Shown: positions 7,918 through 16,458, counted from the first letter of the stretch. The stretch: 64,000 nt of DNA from Pseudomonadales bacterium (GCA_024234435.1 JACKOF010000001.1:1178001-1242000); one strand, 5' to 3'. Numbers and translations are program-made. The notes: generated by a model not told the origin, from the letters alone.

Positions 7918-8298
7918 TCAGGCGTTACCGCCGCATTTACCTTCGCCACATTTGCCTTCTTTGGCTTTCTTTTCAGCGCCGCATTTGCCTTCGCCACACT
8001 TACCTTCTTTGGCTTTCTTTTTAGCACCGCATTTGCCTTCGCCACACTTACCTTCTTTGGCTTTCTTTTCAGCGCCGCATTTACCTTCGCCACACTTACC
8101 TTCTTTGGCTTTCTGTTCAGCACCGCATTTGCCTTCACCACATTTACCTTCATGTGCGTCAGCCAGGTTGTAACCGGCAGTAAGCTCAGTCGCCTGGAAA
8201 GGGTTCTCTGCAGCGGAAGCTGCCGGGGCAATTGCAACCGTAGCCATAAATGCTGCACCTACTGCGGCTACCAGAGGTTTCAGATGTTGTTTTGCCAT
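7918..8298 (-). CDS. hvfA: HvfA-like RiPP precursor with ten EGKCG motifs
   Basis: 126-residue secreted precursor. It has a Sec-type signal peptide (MAKQHLKPLVAAVGAAFMAT... ending PAASAA, about residues 1-30), a short conserved linker ENPFQATELTAGYNLADAH, then five copies of EGKCGEGKCG separated by the Lys-rich spacer AEKKAK (variants AEQKAK and AKKKAK), ending GGNA. All ten cysteines (residues 53, 58, 69, 74, 85, 90, 101, 106, 117, 122) sit in EGKCG motifs. The ATG at 8296-8298 is preceded by AAGGAG eight nucleotides upstream; a longer in-frame start would read through that site. It is the first gene of the operon with hvfB and hvfC. Likely a periplasmic or exported copper-binding peptide after modification. 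Confidence 0.93.
   Translation of the reverse strand: MAKQHLKPLVAAVGAAFMATVAIAPAASAAENPFQATELTAGYNLADAHEGKCGEGKCGAEQKAKEGKCGEGKCGAEKKAKEGKCGEGKCGAKKKAKEGKCGEGKCGAEKKAKEGKCGEGKCGGNA
7930..8151 (-). repeat. 48-nt tandem repeat in the RiPP precursor gene
   Basis: Four full 48-nt units plus a fifth partial one, each coding EGKCGEGKCGAEKKAK or a close variant (residues 50-123 of HvfA). A shorter 15-nt period (EGKCG) lies inside each unit. The unit is a multiple of three, so gain or loss of copies changes the number of metal-binding cysteines without breaking the frame. Confidence 0.95.
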
Positions 8299-8471
8299 AT
8301 TAAATCTCCTTGGAATCAATCTTGTATTTCAGTGGTTGTTAAAATCACCCGGGGTCAAGCTGCGGGATGCCTACTCTGACCGAATGGTTTGGGGTTAGTT
8401 TCCCTGAGCTTGTCAAAAAATTGTAAAATCCGGCAATCGATTTATTTGTCTGCTTTCTTACTCCTCGCCGA
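8299..8471 (-). promoter_or_regulatory. Presumed promoter region of the hvfABC operon
   Basis: 173 nt between the acyl-CoA ligase stop and hvfA. On the minus strand a GGAAACT (8403-8397) and a TCAGA (8379-8375), 17 nt apart, resemble an ECF (sigma-E-like) -35/-10 pair. Operons of this family are controlled by ECF sigma factors in several bacteria. A TTGACA (8416-8411) is also present but has no good TATAAT partner at 16-18 nt. No terminator for the upstream gene was found, so read-through is possible. The ECF match is weak. Confidence 0.35.
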
Positions 8472-10133
8472 TCAGCCTCTCAATTCTTTTTTTAATACCT
8501 TGCCAACATTACTCAAAGGCAATTCTTTTCGGAACTCAACCAGCTTTGGCACCTTGTAGCTAGCCAGGGATTGTCGACAATACTGTCGAACCTGTTCGGT
8601 TGTTAAAGCAGGGTTTGTGGAAACTACAAACACTTTAACTACCTCCCCTGATTCCGGGTCATCCACACCAATTGCTGCACAATACGTAATATCCGGATGT
8701 GTGGATAACAATCCTTCTATTTCGTTCGGGTACACATTGAAACCGGAAACCAGGATCATGTCTTTTTTGCGATCATGAATACGCAGATAACCTGATCGGT
8801 CGATTGAAGTAATATCACCGGTTTTAAACCAGCCATCATCCGTCAGTACTTTGCGGGTTTCCTCGGGAAACTTCCAGTACCCCTTCATGACTTGCGGGCC
8901 GCGCACCCACAGTTCACCATGCTCTCCGGCCAAAACGTCCTGCTCTTCACTATCAACAACCCGCACCTCGGTTTCAGGCAGAATTAAACCCACTGAGCCG
9001 GCAACAACGGCATTGGCTGGTGTGACCGCAATGACAGGAGAAGTTTCGGTTAACCCGTAACCTTCACAAATAGCCACTCCCGTTCTCTGCTGCCACTCAG
9101 TTGCAACACCTTCAGTCAGCGCCATACCTCCGGAGGTAATAATCTTGACCCCGGAAAAATCTATTTCATCAAAATGAGGGTGTTTCAGCAGTGCTGAAAA
9201 CAATGTATTGAGTCCGCTCAGAACAGAAAAGTGGAACTTTTTCAGCTGTTTAACGAGCGCATTGATATTGCGTGGATCCGGAATCAATAAAGTATGGCTG
9301 CCAAAATACACACCGACAGTAATGACTAACGCAAACGAGTAAATATGGTACATCGGCAGCGGGGCAACCATTTTTTCAGTCCCTTTCTCTATATTCGCAA
9401 GGGACAGCCCAGCCCAACTTTGCAGCATATTGCTAACCAGGTTGTGATGACTCAGCACTGCAGGTTTGGAAACGCCAGTCGTACCACCGGTATATTGCAA
9501 AACAGCCATATCTTCTGAAGAACGCTCGATTGGCGCAGCATCTTTTAAGTCTTTCAGCATCAGAATGTCGGCTAGCCGGTGATGCGCTAAAGTAGGTCTG
9601 CCTACTTTCCCGGAAAGTTTTAGCAGGCTGTTCATCACCGTCCTTTTCCAGCCAGCGTGTAGATCAAAAGGAGAGACAATAATAATGTGCTGTAATGGGA
9701 TTTGTTTTGCTACGACTTCAATTCCCCGCATGCACTGATCAAAAACCACAACAGCCTTAACTTCCGCATGCTCAAACTGATAACGCAGCTCGGTCTCTGT
9801 GTACATCGGGTTGACATTAACAAGTACAAGTCCGGCTTTTAAGGCCCCGTAGGCCACAATACTGTATTGCGAAAGATTCGGTAACTGAACGGCAAGCCGG
9901 TCACCTGGTTGCAGTTCCGTTCGCTGCTGTAACCAGGCTGCAAATCGTGAAGCGAGTTGATTAAGCTGACGGTAACTGATGGTGTGGCCAACACTGGTCA
10001 GGGCCGGGGCGTCACCATAACGTTCAACTGCTTGCTGAAGAATGTCCGGCAGTGTGGTTATCTCGTCATAATTCAGGTGTGAGTCAAACCCTGCCTGCTG
10101 CTGCGACTGCCGAACTGCCGATGCGATGTCCAA
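8472..10133 (-). CDS. Long-chain acyl-CoA synthetase (FadD-like AMP-ligase)
   Basis: 553-residue adenylate-forming enzyme that activates a fatty acid to acyl-CoA through an acyl-AMP. Motifs in order: P-loop YTGGTTGVSKPAVLSHHN (about 217-235, with Pro replacing the more usual Gly after Lys), MYHIYSFA, GYGLTETSPV, the core WVRGPQVMKGYW and GWFKTGDI, DRKKDMILVSGFNVYPNEIE, and a C-terminal catalytic Lys in PLSNVGKVLKKEL. The length and motif pattern are FadD-like, and the substrate is probably a medium or long chain. The start appears to be TTG at 10131-10133, with GGGGG upstream and a stop codon (TAG) just before it in the alternative frame. Upstream lies the MoxR/VWA pair on the same strand. 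Confidence 0.87.
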   Translation of the reverse strand: MDIASAVRQSQQQAGFDSHLNYDEITTLPDILQQAVERYGDAPALTSVGHTISYRQLNQLASRFAAWLQQRTELQPGDRLAVQLPNLSQYSIVAYGALKAGLVLVNVNPMYTETELRYQFEHAEVKAVVVFDQCMRGIEVVAKQIPLQHIIIVSPFDLHAGWKRTVMNSLLKLSGKVGRPTLAHHRLADILMLKDLKDAAPIERSSEDMAVLQYTGGTTGVSKPAVLSHHNLVSNMLQSWAGLSLANIEKGTEKMVAPLPMYHIYSFALVITVGVYFGSHTLLIPDPRNINALVKQLKKFHFSVLSGLNTLFSALLKHPHFDEIDFSGVKIITSGGMALTEGVATEWQQRTGVAICEGYGLTETSPVIAVTPANAVVAGSVGLILPETEVRVVDSEEQDVLAGEHGELWVRGPQVMKGYWKFPEETRKVLTDDGWFKTGDITSIDRSGYLRIHDRKKDMILVSGFNVYPNEIEGLLSTHPDITYCAAIGVDDPESGEVVKVFVVSTNPALTTEQVRQYCRQSLASYKVPKLVEFRKELPLSNVGKVLKKELRG

Positions 10134-10214
10134 TACTATGCCCCCATTTAAAATCGTTAGCGTTTTACTGCAACATACACCGAAACCTGCGCGCTATATA
10201 CTCATGGGTAAAAC

Positions 10215-11396
10215 TCAGCTTCGGGACAACCTCGACATACCTGCCTCCAGTCCGCCAAGTGTTAACGGAAACATTCTGTCTTTTCCAACCAGCTGTTGCG
10301 CAATCTCTATCGAATGGGTATAGCGCCAATGCTCCTCTTTTACCGGATTTAACCAGATAACATTATTAAACGTATCCAGCAATCGTTGCATCCAGACCCC
10401 ACCTGGCTCTTCGTTAAAGTACTCAACACTGCCACCGGCGTGCGTGATTTCATAGGGCGACATACTGGCATCGCCCACAAAAATCACTTTGTAATCACTG
10501 GAGTAGGTATGAAGCACATCATGTGTATTGATTTTTTCGGCATGTCGTCGGGCGTTGTTGCGCCAGACAAAATCATAGAGAAAGTTGTGGAAGTAATAGT
10601 ACTCAAGGTGTTTGAACTCGCTGCGCACAGCGGAAAATAATTCTTCACATGTGCGAATATACGGATCCATTGAGCCACCCACATCAAAGAAAATCAGTAC
10701 CTTGACCGCGTTGTGACGCTCGGGGATCATTTTGATATCAAGTAAACCGGCGTTGCGCGCTGTAGACGCAATGGTATCGTCAAGATCAAGCTCTTCCGCA
10801 GAACCGGTGCGGGCAAATTTTCTGAGCTTGCGAAGGGCAACCTTGATATTGCGCGTGCCCAGCTGCACCGAATCATCCAGGTTTCGAAATTCCCGCTTTT
10901 CCCAGACCTTTACTGCCCGTTTGTTCTTGCTCTCACCACCAATACGGATGCCTTCCGGGTTATAGCCACCGTGACCGAAAGGCGAAGTGCCTCCGGTACC
11001 AATCCATTTGCTGCCCCCGGCGTGTTTCTTTTGCTGTTCTTCCAGGCGCTTTTTGAATTCTTCTATCAGTTTTTCCAGACCACCCAGGCTTTCAATATTG
11101 GCCTTTTCTTCTTCGGTCAGATGCTTTTCAAATTCCTGCCTCAGCCAGTCTTCCGGGATCAGCGCTTCAATAAACTGCTCAAGACTTTCAAGTTTATTGA
11201 AATAAACAGCAAATGCCCGATCAAACTTGTCGTAATATTTTTCATCCTTGACCAGACAGGTGCGTGCCAGCAGATAGAAATCATCCACATCGGCGAATGC
11301 AAGTTTTTTTTCCAGCGCTTCCAACAGCACCAGAAACTCCTTAATGGATACGGGCACTCCGCCTTTGCGCAGCCCTTCGAAGAAATTCAGCAACAT
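10215..11396 (-). CDS. VWA-domain protein (CoxE-like), partner of MoxR ATPase
   Basis: 393-residue protein with an N-terminal helical region (FFEGLRKGGVPVSIKEFLVLLEALEK), a charged coiled-coil stretch near residues 100-145 (LTEEEKANIESLGGLEKLIEEFKKRLEEQQKK), a Gly-rich linker (GGSKWIGTGGTSPFGHGGYNPEG) and a C-terminal von Willebrand A domain with a MIDAS-type motif DVGGSMD. CoxE/YehP-type VWA proteins work with the MoxR ATPase encoded next to them in metal insertion or complex maturation. Which target applies here is unknown: no Mo hydroxylase is nearby. The ATG at 11394-11396 was chosen; it starts at the conserved MLLNFFEGLR and lies 7 nt after the moxR stop. Confidence 0.83.
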   Translation of the reverse strand: MLLNFFEGLRKGGVPVSIKEFLVLLEALEKKLAFADVDDFYLLARTCLVKDEKYYDKFDRAFAVYFNKLESLEQFIEALIPEDWLRQEFEKHLTEEEKANIESLGGLEKLIEEFKKRLEEQQKKHAGGSKWIGTGGTSPFGHGGYNPEGIRIGGESKNKRAVKVWEKREFRNLDDSVQLGTRNIKVALRKLRKFARTGSAEELDLDDTIASTARNAGLLDIKMIPERHNAVKVLIFFDVGGSMDPYIRTCEELFSAVRSEFKHLEYYYFHNFLYDFVWRNNARRHAEKINTHDVLHTYSSDYKVIFVGDASMSPYEITHAGGSVEYFNEEPGGVWMQRLLDTFNNVIWLNPVKEEHWRYTHSIEIAQQLVGKDRMFPLTLGGLEAGMSRLSRS

Positions 11397-11403
11397 GAAA
11401 TAA

Positions 11404-12249
11404 TCAGCCGTGTTCCCTTCGAGCCATGAATGCCAGCCGCTCCAGCAGATGCACATCCTGCTCGTTCTTTAACAGTGCGCCATAAAGTGGCGGTATAGCC
11501 TTGGTCGGGTCCCGGTCAGTGAGTATCTCGTCGGGGATATCATCTGAAAGTAACAGTTTTAACCAGTCAATCAGCTCCGAGGTCGACGGTTTTTTCTTTA
11601 ACCCAGGAATTTTTCGCACCTCGAAGAACATATCGAGGGCTTCATCAACCAGTGTCTTTTTGATATCCGGAAAATGTACATCAACAATCTGTTGCATGGT
11701 GTCGCGATCCGGAAAATTAATAAAATGGAAGAAACAACGGCGCAGGAATGCGTCCGGCAACTCTTTTTCGTTATTGCTGGTAATGATCACAATTGGGCGA
11801 TTGACCGCCTTCACCGTTTCACCTGTCTCGTAAACATGAAATTCCATTTTGTCGAGTTCCAGCAACAGGTCGTTGGGGAATTCAATATCAGCCTTGTCAA
11901 TTTCATCAATCAGCAACACCACCTGTTCATCAGCAACAAATGCTTCCCAAAGTTTGCCTTTGTTAATGTAATTACCAATATCGTGAACTTTTCCATCGCC
12001 CAACTGTGAATCTCGCAGGCGAGACACGGCGTCATATTCATACAACCCCTGTTGGGCTTTAGTTGTCGACTTGATATGCCAGGGAATCAATCGTTTTCCC
12101 AGAGCTTCGGCCACCTCTTCAGCCAGCATGGTCTTGCCTGTGCCAGGCTCACCCTTGATCAGCAATGGTCGCTGTAAGGTTACAGCCGCATTGACAGCCA
12201 TCTGTAAATCTTCAGTGGCGACATATCGTTCAGTACCGGTAAAATTCAT
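11404..12249 (-). CDS. MoxR-family AAA+ ATPase (CoxD-like)
   Basis: 281 residues with Walker A GEPGTGKT (about 38-45), Walker B LLIDEIDKAD (about 113-122), sensor 1 ITSNNEKELPDAFLRRC with the arginine finger, and a C-terminal lid domain. It is a chaperone-like ATPase working with the VWA protein encoded 7 nt downstream. The pair is present in many proteobacteria next to unrelated genes, so the context (acyl-CoA ligase on one side, peptide transporter on the other) does not define the client. It is divergent from the POT transporter across 126 nt. Confidence 0.9.
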   Translation of the reverse strand: MNFTGTERYVATEDLQMAVNAAVTLQRPLLIKGEPGTGKTMLAEEVAEALGKRLIPWHIKSTTKAQQGLYEYDAVSRLRDSQLGDGKVHDIGNYINKGKLWEAFVADEQVVLLIDEIDKADIEFPNDLLLELDKMEFHVYETGETVKAVNRPIVIITSNNEKELPDAFLRRCFFHFINFPDRDTMQQIVDVHFPDIKKTLVDEALDMFFEVRKIPGLKKKPSTSELIDWLKLLLSDDIPDEILTDRDPTKAIPPLYGALLKNEQDVHLLERLAFMARREHG

Positions 12250-12256
12250 AGCTAAG

Positions 12257-12280
12257 TCTCAATCATTATCATTCAAATAC
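12257..12280. promoter_or_regulatory. Possible Fur-like site in the moxR/POT intergenic region
   Basis: The segment AATCATTATCATT (12261-12273) matches the core of the palindromic Fur consensus at 12 of 13 positions, but the outer hexamers match poorly (about 12 of 19 overall). It sits just upstream of the MoxR ATPase start codon and about 100 nt from the POT start. The intergenic region is AT-rich, so chance is a real possibility. Confidence 0.25.
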
Positions 12281-12375
12281 AAGCCGCCTATTCTAGCGAT
12301 TTGAGCAACCGGTCACCAGCGGCGTTACAGTTGAATTTTTTTGTTACCATAAAAAACCGAATAACAGGGAAGCAC

Positions 12376-13902
12376 ATGACCATTAATGATACCCTCTGGG
12401 GACAACCAAAAGGCCTCTATATCTGCTTTGCCACTGAAATGTGGGAAAGGTTCTCCTTCTATGGCATGAAATATCTGTTATTACTGTACCTCACAAAACA
12501 TCACCTGTTTACAGACACCATGGGGCTCGACGTGCTTGGCAGCTACGCAGCGCTGGTTTATGCCACTCCTGTTATCGGCGGGTTACTGGCAGACCGTTAT
12601 CTGGGCATGAGAAAAGCGGTGGTGTTTGGCGGTTGCCTGCTCGTTGCCGGACATTTGGGGATGGCGGTCGAAGGTGTGCAGGCTCATCGTTATAACAACA
12701 TCATTATGCGTGATACTGGCGCATTGCAGGTATTCTATTTCTCACTCGCATTAATTGTGGTTGGTGTCGGCTTTCTCAAGCCCAATATCTCCACCATTGT
12801 TGGACGACTCTACGAGATTAATGATCCCCGCCGCGATGGCGGGTTTACTATTTTTTATATGGGTATCAATATCGGTGCATTCGTGGCAACGCTGTTATGC
12901 GGGTATCTCGGCGAAACCCTAGGCTGGAGATATGGGTTTGGTGCAGCCGGCATCGGTATGGTGATCGGCCTGGTTATCTTTTTATCGGGTCAAAAGCACT
13001 TGCGTGGTTATGCCGAACCCGCAGACCCGAACAAACTCAAGAAAAAAGTCTTTCCGGGTATCAACCTGGAAGTGTCAATTTACCTGTTATCTTTTTTCGC
13101 GTTGTTTGGTCTATGGCAAATGATACAAGTCTCACACGTTGTGGGCTGGGCATTAAACGGATTAGCCGTCATAGTCGTCATTGCCTTGCTCTGGTTTTTA
13201 ATCACTCAATGCAACCGCGTTGAGCGAGGCCGCATGAGTGTGTTGATGATTCTAACCTTTTCCACTGTTGTCTTCTGGGCTCTATTTGAACAAAGCGCAG
13301 CTTCTATGACATTGTTTGCTGACCGTATTGTCGATCGACATATTCTCGGCTTTGAGGTGACTGCTGCGCAGTTCGGCGCATTGAACCCCTTTTTTATTAT
13401 GTTATTGGCTCCGGCATTTGCCGCACTTTGGATTTTTCTCGGAAAACGAAACAAAGAACCCTCCACACCCGTCAAGTTTGGCCTTGGCATCGTGCAGGCT
13501 GGGCTTGGTTTTGGGGCATTAGTCATCGGCATTCATTCGCCCGACCAAAGCGGGCAAGTGGCCGTAATCTGGCTGGTACTGGCTTACCTGCTCCATACTA
13601 CCGGCGAACTCTGCCTCTCACCTGTTGGCCTATCAGCAGTAACCAAATTGTCTGTGCCTAGTATTGTGGGTTTTATGATGGGTTGCTGGTTTCTGGCAAC
13701 GGCCTATTCCGAATTCGTTGCCGTACAGTTGGCCAAAATTGCAGCAGTCGATATTGAAGCGGGAGAAGTTGTGAATGTCGCAACAGCGTTAGGCAATTAC
13801 AACGAACTGTTCACCAGCCTGTTTTGGATAGGATGTAGCATTGGTATTGTGCTGTTAGTTGCTTCCCCCATACTGAAAAAACATATGCATGGGGTGCATT
13901 GA
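12376..13902 (+). CDS. Proton-coupled di/tripeptide transporter (POT/PTR family)
   Basis: 508-residue inner-membrane MFS protein that imports di- and tripeptides with protons. It carries the POT signature ExxERF near the N-terminus (ATEMWERFSFYGMKYLLLLYL), the loop GGLLADRYLGMRKAV, the PTR2 motif FYMGINIGAFVATLLCGYLGETLGWRYGFGAAGIGM and about 14 hydrophobic helices. FEQSAASMTLFADR is the conserved E/Q motif of helix 7. The ATG at 12376 has AGGGAAGC upstream; longer in-frame starts would put a non-family sequence before MTINDTLWGQP. With the Opp-type system at 22-28 kb it gives this organism two peptide uptake routes. It converges on the SLC13 gene. Confidence 0.9.
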   Translation: MTINDTLWGQPKGLYICFATEMWERFSFYGMKYLLLLYLTKHHLFTDTMGLDVLGSYAALVYATPVIGGLLADRYLGMRKAVVFGGCLLVAGHLGMAVEGVQAHRYNNIIMRDTGALQVFYFSLALIVVGVGFLKPNISTIVGRLYEINDPRRDGGFTIFYMGINIGAFVATLLCGYLGETLGWRYGFGAAGIGMVIGLVIFLSGQKHLRGYAEPADPNKLKKKVFPGINLEVSIYLLSFFALFGLWQMIQVSHVVGWALNGLAVIVVIALLWFLITQCNRVERGRMSVLMILTFSTVVFWALFEQSAASMTLFADRIVDRHILGFEVTAAQFGALNPFFIMLLAPAFAALWIFLGKRNKEPSTPVKFGLGIVQAGLGFGALVIGIHSPDQSGQVAVIWLVLAYLLHTTGELCLSPVGLSAVTKLSVPSIVGFMMGCWFLATAYSEFVAVQLAKIAAVDIEAGEVVNVATALGNYNELFTSLFWIGCSIGIVLLVASPILKKHMHGVH

Positions 13903-13943
13903 TCATGGCTGTTTTTACACCGAGCTTCTCCCAAGCTTCATTT

Positions 13944-15716
13944 TTATTGCAACGGCCAACCCAAAAGTAAAACAAGCAAAGTTACACCGCCGACAAACAC
14001 ATTCATGGGTATACCCACTTTTAAAAAATCAGTAAAACGATATGCGCCTGGCCCATAAACCATTAAATTGGTTTGGTATCCCAGCGGAGTGGCAAAACTT
14101 GCTGAAGCTGCCATCATAATGGCAAAAATAAATGGTTCGTTATTCAGTTGTGCTTTTTCCGTTACTTCCAGGACGATCGGCAACATCAAAACTGCGGCTG
14201 CATTATTGGTGATCATCTCTGTCAATAACGACACTGTAATATAAGTAAGGATTAGCATTAGCCAGGGTCTACCACTGCTGAGGTCAATAAAATTCAACGC
14301 AAGAAATTCGGCAACTCCTGTTTTTTGAAGTGCCGCTCCCAATGCAAACGAAGCCGCAATGGTAATAATTACCGTTAAATCCAAGCTTTTTTCTGCCTGG
14401 CTTACCGTACAGCAACCACTGACAAGCATCAGTCCTGCTCCGATTAAAGCTGCATTGAGCATGCTAATAATATCTAGCCCTGCAGCAGCCACTATGACAA
14501 AGAGAATACCCCAGGCTAGCCATGCTTTATCATGTCGAGGTGCTTCGACGTCGAGATCATTTATTAAAAGGAAATCCTTGTTATAGCGTTGGCGACTTAC
14601 AAACGCGGGCCTTGCTTCCAGAAGTAAATTATCGCCTGCTTCAAGCTTTATTGTACCGAGGTTTCCTTTAACGCGTTCGCCGTGCCGTGCAACTGCCAAT
14701 ACTACGGCGCCGTAGCGATCCCGGAAACGTGCATCACGAATTGCCTGACCAACTGCCGCACAATGGGGTGATACGACTGCTTCTACCAGTCTTCGTTCTG
14801 CGCGATTATTTATTAGCTCGCTTGACTGCCCATTTTCAGCGGAGGGAATAATGCCATCGATTCGCAGCAAATCAGAAATCGCCTGCGTGTCTCCTGCAAA
14901 TACTAATCTGTCTTCACCCTGTAGCTTTTCTTCCGATGACACTGCTGTAACTATCGTTCCCTGCCGTTCAATTTCCACTAGGTAAACACGTCCCAAATGT
15001 CGCAGGCCCGCCTCCACCACTGTTTTCCCGACCAATGGGCCACCAGATGCAACAGAGACTTCCAGGGTAAATTCACGCAAATTGCCAAAGACATTTTTAT
15101 CACTGCGATCTGGCAGCCAACGAGGGAAAAACAACCACATAAAAATTAATCCAGCGAGGGCAACCGGAATGCCTACGGTTGTGATTGAGAACAGGGAAAA
15201 ACCCGCTTGACCGGTAAGGGCTTGATACTGTCCATTCACTACAAGGTTGGTGCTTGTACCGATCATGGTAAGTGTTCCACCCAGGATGGCGGTATAACTG
15301 AGCGGTATCATTAACTTTGAAGGAGGAATATTGATCTTACGAGACCATGCGTGAACCGCCGGGATCATGGTTGCCACTACCGGGGTGTTGTTCAAAAAAC
15401 CACTCAACAAAACAACAGGTGCCAAAATACGGCCCATGGCTGATCTCACCGATGTGGGTTTTGCCAGAACTTTATTTACGAGTAAGTCTACTCCGCCAGA
15501 CCCATGAATTCCCGCTGCAACCACAAACATTGCTGCAACAGTAATCAATCCGGCATTGGCAAATCCCGCCAGCGCCTCAGTCGCGGACAAAATACCGAGT
15601 GCGCTCAGTGCGCTCAAGACGGACATCATGACTAAATGAGGACCAATACGAGTAAACGTCAGGACAATCAATGCGCCTGCCGTGAGTAACAATGATATCC
15701 AGCCTTGCCATTCCAA
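13944..15716 (-). CDS. SLC13/DASS-type permease with two TrkA-C domains
   Basis: 590-residue membrane protein with two hydrophobic halves (about 1-190 and 390-590) around a cytoplasmic region carrying two TrkA-C (RCK-C) domains, seen in LREFTLEVSVASGGPLVGKTVVEAGLRHLG and RRLVEAVVSPHCAAVGQAIRDARFRDRYGAVVLAVARHGERV. The repeated permease motifs LNNTPVVATMIPAVHAW and ITNNAAAVLMLPI, and SYTAILGGTLTMIGTSTNLVVNG / PLGYQTNLMVYGPGAY, are those of the SLC13 family (sulfate, dicarboxylates). The substrate cannot be read from sequence; sulfate or thiosulfate is common for this layout. It starts with TTG at 15714-15716 behind GGGGAAG. Confidence 0.85.
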   Translation of the reverse strand: MEWQGWISLLLTAGALIVLTFTRIGPHLVMMSVLSALSALGILSATEALAGFANAGLITVAAMFVVAAGIHGSGGVDLLVNKVLAKPTSVRSAMGRILAPVVLLSGFLNNTPVVATMIPAVHAWSRKINIPPSKLMIPLSYTAILGGTLTMIGTSTNLVVNGQYQALTGQAGFSLFSITTVGIPVALAGLIFMWLFFPRWLPDRSDKNVFGNLREFTLEVSVASGGPLVGKTVVEAGLRHLGRVYLVEIERQGTIVTAVSSEEKLQGEDRLVFAGDTQAISDLLRIDGIIPSAENGQSSELINNRAERRLVEAVVSPHCAAVGQAIRDARFRDRYGAVVLAVARHGERVKGNLGTIKLEAGDNLLLEARPAFVSRQRYNKDFLLINDLDVEAPRHDKAWLAWGILFVIVAAAGLDIISMLNAALIGAGLMLVSGCCTVSQAEKSLDLTVIITIAASFALGAALQKTGVAEFLALNFIDLSSGRPWLMLILTYITVSLLTEMITNNAAAVLMLPIVLEVTEKAQLNNEPFIFAIMMAASASFATPLGYQTNLMVYGPGAYRFTDFLKVGIPMNVFVGGVTLLVLLLGWPLQ

Positions 15717-16038
15717 AGTCTACTTCCCCGTAGCTTCCAGATGCGCAGATTCTAGAGCAAGTAATACAGAGTCAAAAAGAATATTCAGATATATGATAAA
15801 AAGAAAGCGTTATTCCAAATTAAGTATTCCCGGTATTACTGCTACATTTGAGGGGCCTCTGATTAATTAAGACATCGTCTACCCAGGGCACTCGCTTTAC
15901 TCGCGGGGCAGACTCAGAAATGAAATAACGCGGCAACCTAAAAGATCTTGCCATTCAGCTAATGGGATCGAGCTGCTTTGCTCGCAATGATGGCAAATCA
16001 CAATTAATCAAAGCTTGCCTCACCGTTTACCATATCGT
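15717..16038. other. Intergenic region with two small inverted repeats
   Basis: 322 nt with no convincing gene. Two short hairpins are visible: GTCTACCC / GGGCAGAC (15877-15884 with 15906-15913, one mismatch) and CGAGC-TGCTTT-GCTCG, followed by CAATGATGG (about 15969-15990). The second resembles the dispersed 'GCTCGCAATGACGG' type of intergenic repeat found in many bacterial genomes. The stretch must also hold the promoter of the SLC13 gene and the end of the 16039-16458 transcript. Confidence 0.45.
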
Positions 16039-16458
16039 TTATGGCGCGTTACCAGAGTTTTCTTCTCGGCTCTCATTTTCTTCCAGAGGATCTGTCGACA
16101 TTCGTTTTTCAGAACCTTTTTTGCCAGACCGAAAAAACCAAATAGTTGACCCTGTGGCATAACAGATTATTCCCACCAAGCAAGCGACAATAAGCGGAAC
16201 GCCTGCGCGCAAATATCCCTCATCAGTCGACTTCGTTATGCCCTCAAATAGGCTGATAAACCAGGCGGGAGCAAGATAATCCATATCGGGGTAAGCGTTG
16301 AATGGCAGTAACAGAACAACAGATATCAACACCAGCAACAGATGACGGACAGGGCGCCAGCCAATCCAGCGCCGAAAATACCAGCAGCAGAACAACACCA
16401 GCACAGCACCGAGGTAATAGGCCACCAGGCCCCAGAGATAATTTTCTGCTGTATACAT
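16039..16458 (-). CDS. Hypothetical inner-membrane protein
   Basis: Function not recognised. The 139-residue product has three hydrophobic helices (AYYLGAVLVLFCCWYF; HLLLVLISVVLLLPF; AGVPLIVACLVGIICYATGSTIWFF), a loop rich in aromatics (NAYPDMDYLAPAWFISLFEGI) and a charged cytoplasmic tail. The ATG at 16456-16458 was chosen; it has CAGGA upstream, and a longer start adds ten residues of non-hydrophobic sequence. It is the last gene of the rnd-ycgL-ycgN run, 17 nt after ycgN, so it is probably co-transcribed. Confidence 0.75.
   Translation of the reverse strand: MYTAENYLWGLVAYYLGAVLVLFCCWYFRRWIGWRPVRHLLLVLISVVLLLPFNAYPDMDYLAPAWFISLFEGITKSTDEGYLRAGVPLIVACLVGIICYATGSTIWFFRSGKKGSEKRMSTDPLEENESREENSGNAP

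Noticed and set aside
7930..8151. Regularly spaced repeats as a CRISPR array
   Set aside because: The repeats are in frame, adjoining and code a protein with a signal peptide; there are no unique spacers or cas genes.
7867..8379. Long plus-strand frames opposite the RiPP precursor
   Set aside because: They arise from the 48-nt repeats read in antisense (repeating Phe/Leu/Pro/His strings), and the minus-strand precursor has signal peptide, ribosome site and family context.
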